DNA from: Nodosilinea sp. FACHB-141 | GTDB lineage: Bacteria; Cyanobacteriota; Cyanobacteriia; Phormidesmidales; Phormidesmidaceae | Reading direction: 5' to 3' | Length of the DNA stretch: 64,000 nucleotides | Assembly: GCF_014696135.1 (NCBI RefSeq) | Contig: NZ_JACJPP010000025.1 | Span: forward strand, 1 to 64,000 | Shown here: piece by piece, positions 63,349-64,000 of the stretch | Numbering within the stretch: the stretch's first letter is position 1 | Layout of the letters: each line of letters opens with the position of its first letter | Position numbers and translations under genes: made by a program | Notes under the pieces: model-generated | The model's database searches: none | What the model saw: the letters and a program-made list of their open reading frames with translations, nothing else | Told to the model about the DNA's origin: nothing

Positions 63349-64000
63349 ATGAATTCTCATGCTCCGACGCTTTTATTAGCCTGCGACTTGGGTAAGTCGG
63401 GCGGCAAGTTCTTCTACAAGCTGCTCCACGGCCAGACCCATGCCCTTTGGATGGAGGCGGAAGTGGCTCAACGCGAAGCTGCTGGGGTCGAATCGATTAG
63501 CTCTGGGGGCCGTCCGCAAGATTGTGCCTGGTACCGCAATAGTGAGGTGTTGACGTTTGTGGGCAAAGCAGCCCAGCGATTTGTGGACTACAACAGCTTC
63601 AAGGAGGACAAAAGCCTGAAGGCTCCCGAACGAATTGTGGGGGCACTGGGGGCGATCGCTAAAACCGAGGGGTTGCCCAATCGCTTTGATGCCGTGGTCT
63701 GGGTGCTGCTGCCGATTAATGAATTGGCCACCCGTCAGCAGATCTCATCTCGATTGATGGCTCTGGGGCAAGGCTTTCGGTTCCAAGACGAGGTGGAGTA
63801 CCGAGTCAATCTAACGCTCAGCTTCCGGCCTGAGGGCTATGGTATCTACGTCCAGCGCAAAGCTCAGCTTCAGCAGGCAGGGATATCTATCGCCCAGCGC
63901 ACCACCTGGATTGAGATGCTGGGCCACCGTAACGGCACCCAACTCGCCTTCGAGACCGGCACCTTAAACACGGCCAAATCGACCTCCAAGTTTCCGGGCT
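63349..64000 (+). CDS. ParM/actin-like plasmid segregation protein, partial
   Basis: The frame from ATG 63349 (AGGAG 8 bases upstream) is open to the window edge, giving the first 217 residues. It begins with the actin-type phosphate-1 segment LLLACDLGKSGGKFFYKLL. It continues with FVGKAAQRFVDYNSFKEDKS and ERIVGALGAIAKTEGLP, where ParM relatives have the helix leading to the substrate-binding lobe, and AVVWVLLPINE. The layout resembles the ParM/Alp actin-like ATPases that segregate low-copy plasmids. A ParR-like gene may follow beyond the edge. The 3' part is missing, so phosphate-2 and adenosine motifs cannot be checked. Confidence 0.75.
   Translation, partial: MNSHAPTLLLACDLGKSGGKFFYKLLHGQTHALWMEAEVAQREAAGVESISSGGRPQDCAWYRNSEVLTFVGKAAQRFVDYNSFKEDKSLKAPERIVGALGAIAKTEGLPNRFDAVVWVLLPINELATRQQISSRLMALGQGFRFQDEVEYRVNLTLSFRPEGYGIYVQRKAQLQQAGISIAQRTTWIEMLGHRNGTQLAFETGTLNTAKSTSKFPG

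Noticed and set aside
1..64000. tRNA or rRNA genes
   Set aside because: No cloverleaf-like or rRNA-like stretches were recognised in the non-coding gaps, though a dedicated scan was not possible.

Overview
The window is a stretch of a large mobile replicon, most likely a conjugative plasmid of a filamentous cyanobacterium. Cyanobacterial signs are the HIP1 octamer GCGATCGC (for example at 12752, 15626, 31995 and 38314), a decayed CcbP-type calcium-binding gene, NB-ARC/WD40 and NB-ARC/TPR proteins of the cyanobacterial type, and a palindromic MITE-like element. Plasmid signs are a complete-looking VirB/VirD4 type IV secretion operon, a MobF relaxase and a ParM-like actin at the right edge. No replication protein, tRNA or rRNA was seen, and both window ends are open.

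Region 1 (about 250-16800) is a predicted biological-conflict island. A nucleoside phosphorylase (PNP)-NB-ARC-WD40 protein is divergent from a small membrane protein. Next to them, a minus-strand operon reads ChlI-like AAA+ ATPase > ChlD-like vWA protein > PNP-CHAT-like protein > NB-ARC-TPR protein, with stop/start overlaps. This resembles the vWA-MoxR-VMAP class of NTP-dependent conflict systems known from comparative genomics. Upstream on the same strand are a PD-(D/E)XK-type protein and a membrane-anchored transglutaminase-like protein. Two small decayed genes lie between the two STAND modules.

Region 2 (about 17000-33200) holds a ribbon-helix-helix regulator, an intergenic region with two inverted repeats, and a tightly coupled plus-strand conjugation operon: VirB2, B3, B4, B5, B6, B8, B10 and B9-like proteins, two exported proteins of unknown role, the VirD4 coupling ATPase and two uncharacterised genes. 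No VirB11 is present.

Region 3 (33271-40551) is one enormous frame encoding an adenine-methyltransferase-like domain, a strawberry-notch-type helicase and a primase/TOPRIM-like C-terminus, comparable with DarB-type antirestriction proteins. A frame-shifted gene of 168 codons with better codon usage is nested inside it.

Region 4 (40927-59508) is a visibly more AT-rich cargo: a Tc toxin locus with a 3039-residue TcA and a TcB-TcC fusion whose variable tail looks like an HNH-type nuclease followed by two membrane segments. A MITE and a truncated gene fragment lie between the two, and a LuxR-type regulator is divergent from them.

Region 5 (59682-64000) is the transfer and partition end: a MobF relaxase-helicase, again with a nested frame-shifted ORF that has the better codon usage, a tandem repeat, and the start of a ParM-like gene. 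Together the genes describe a conjugative element that carries host-defence and toxin-delivery functions.
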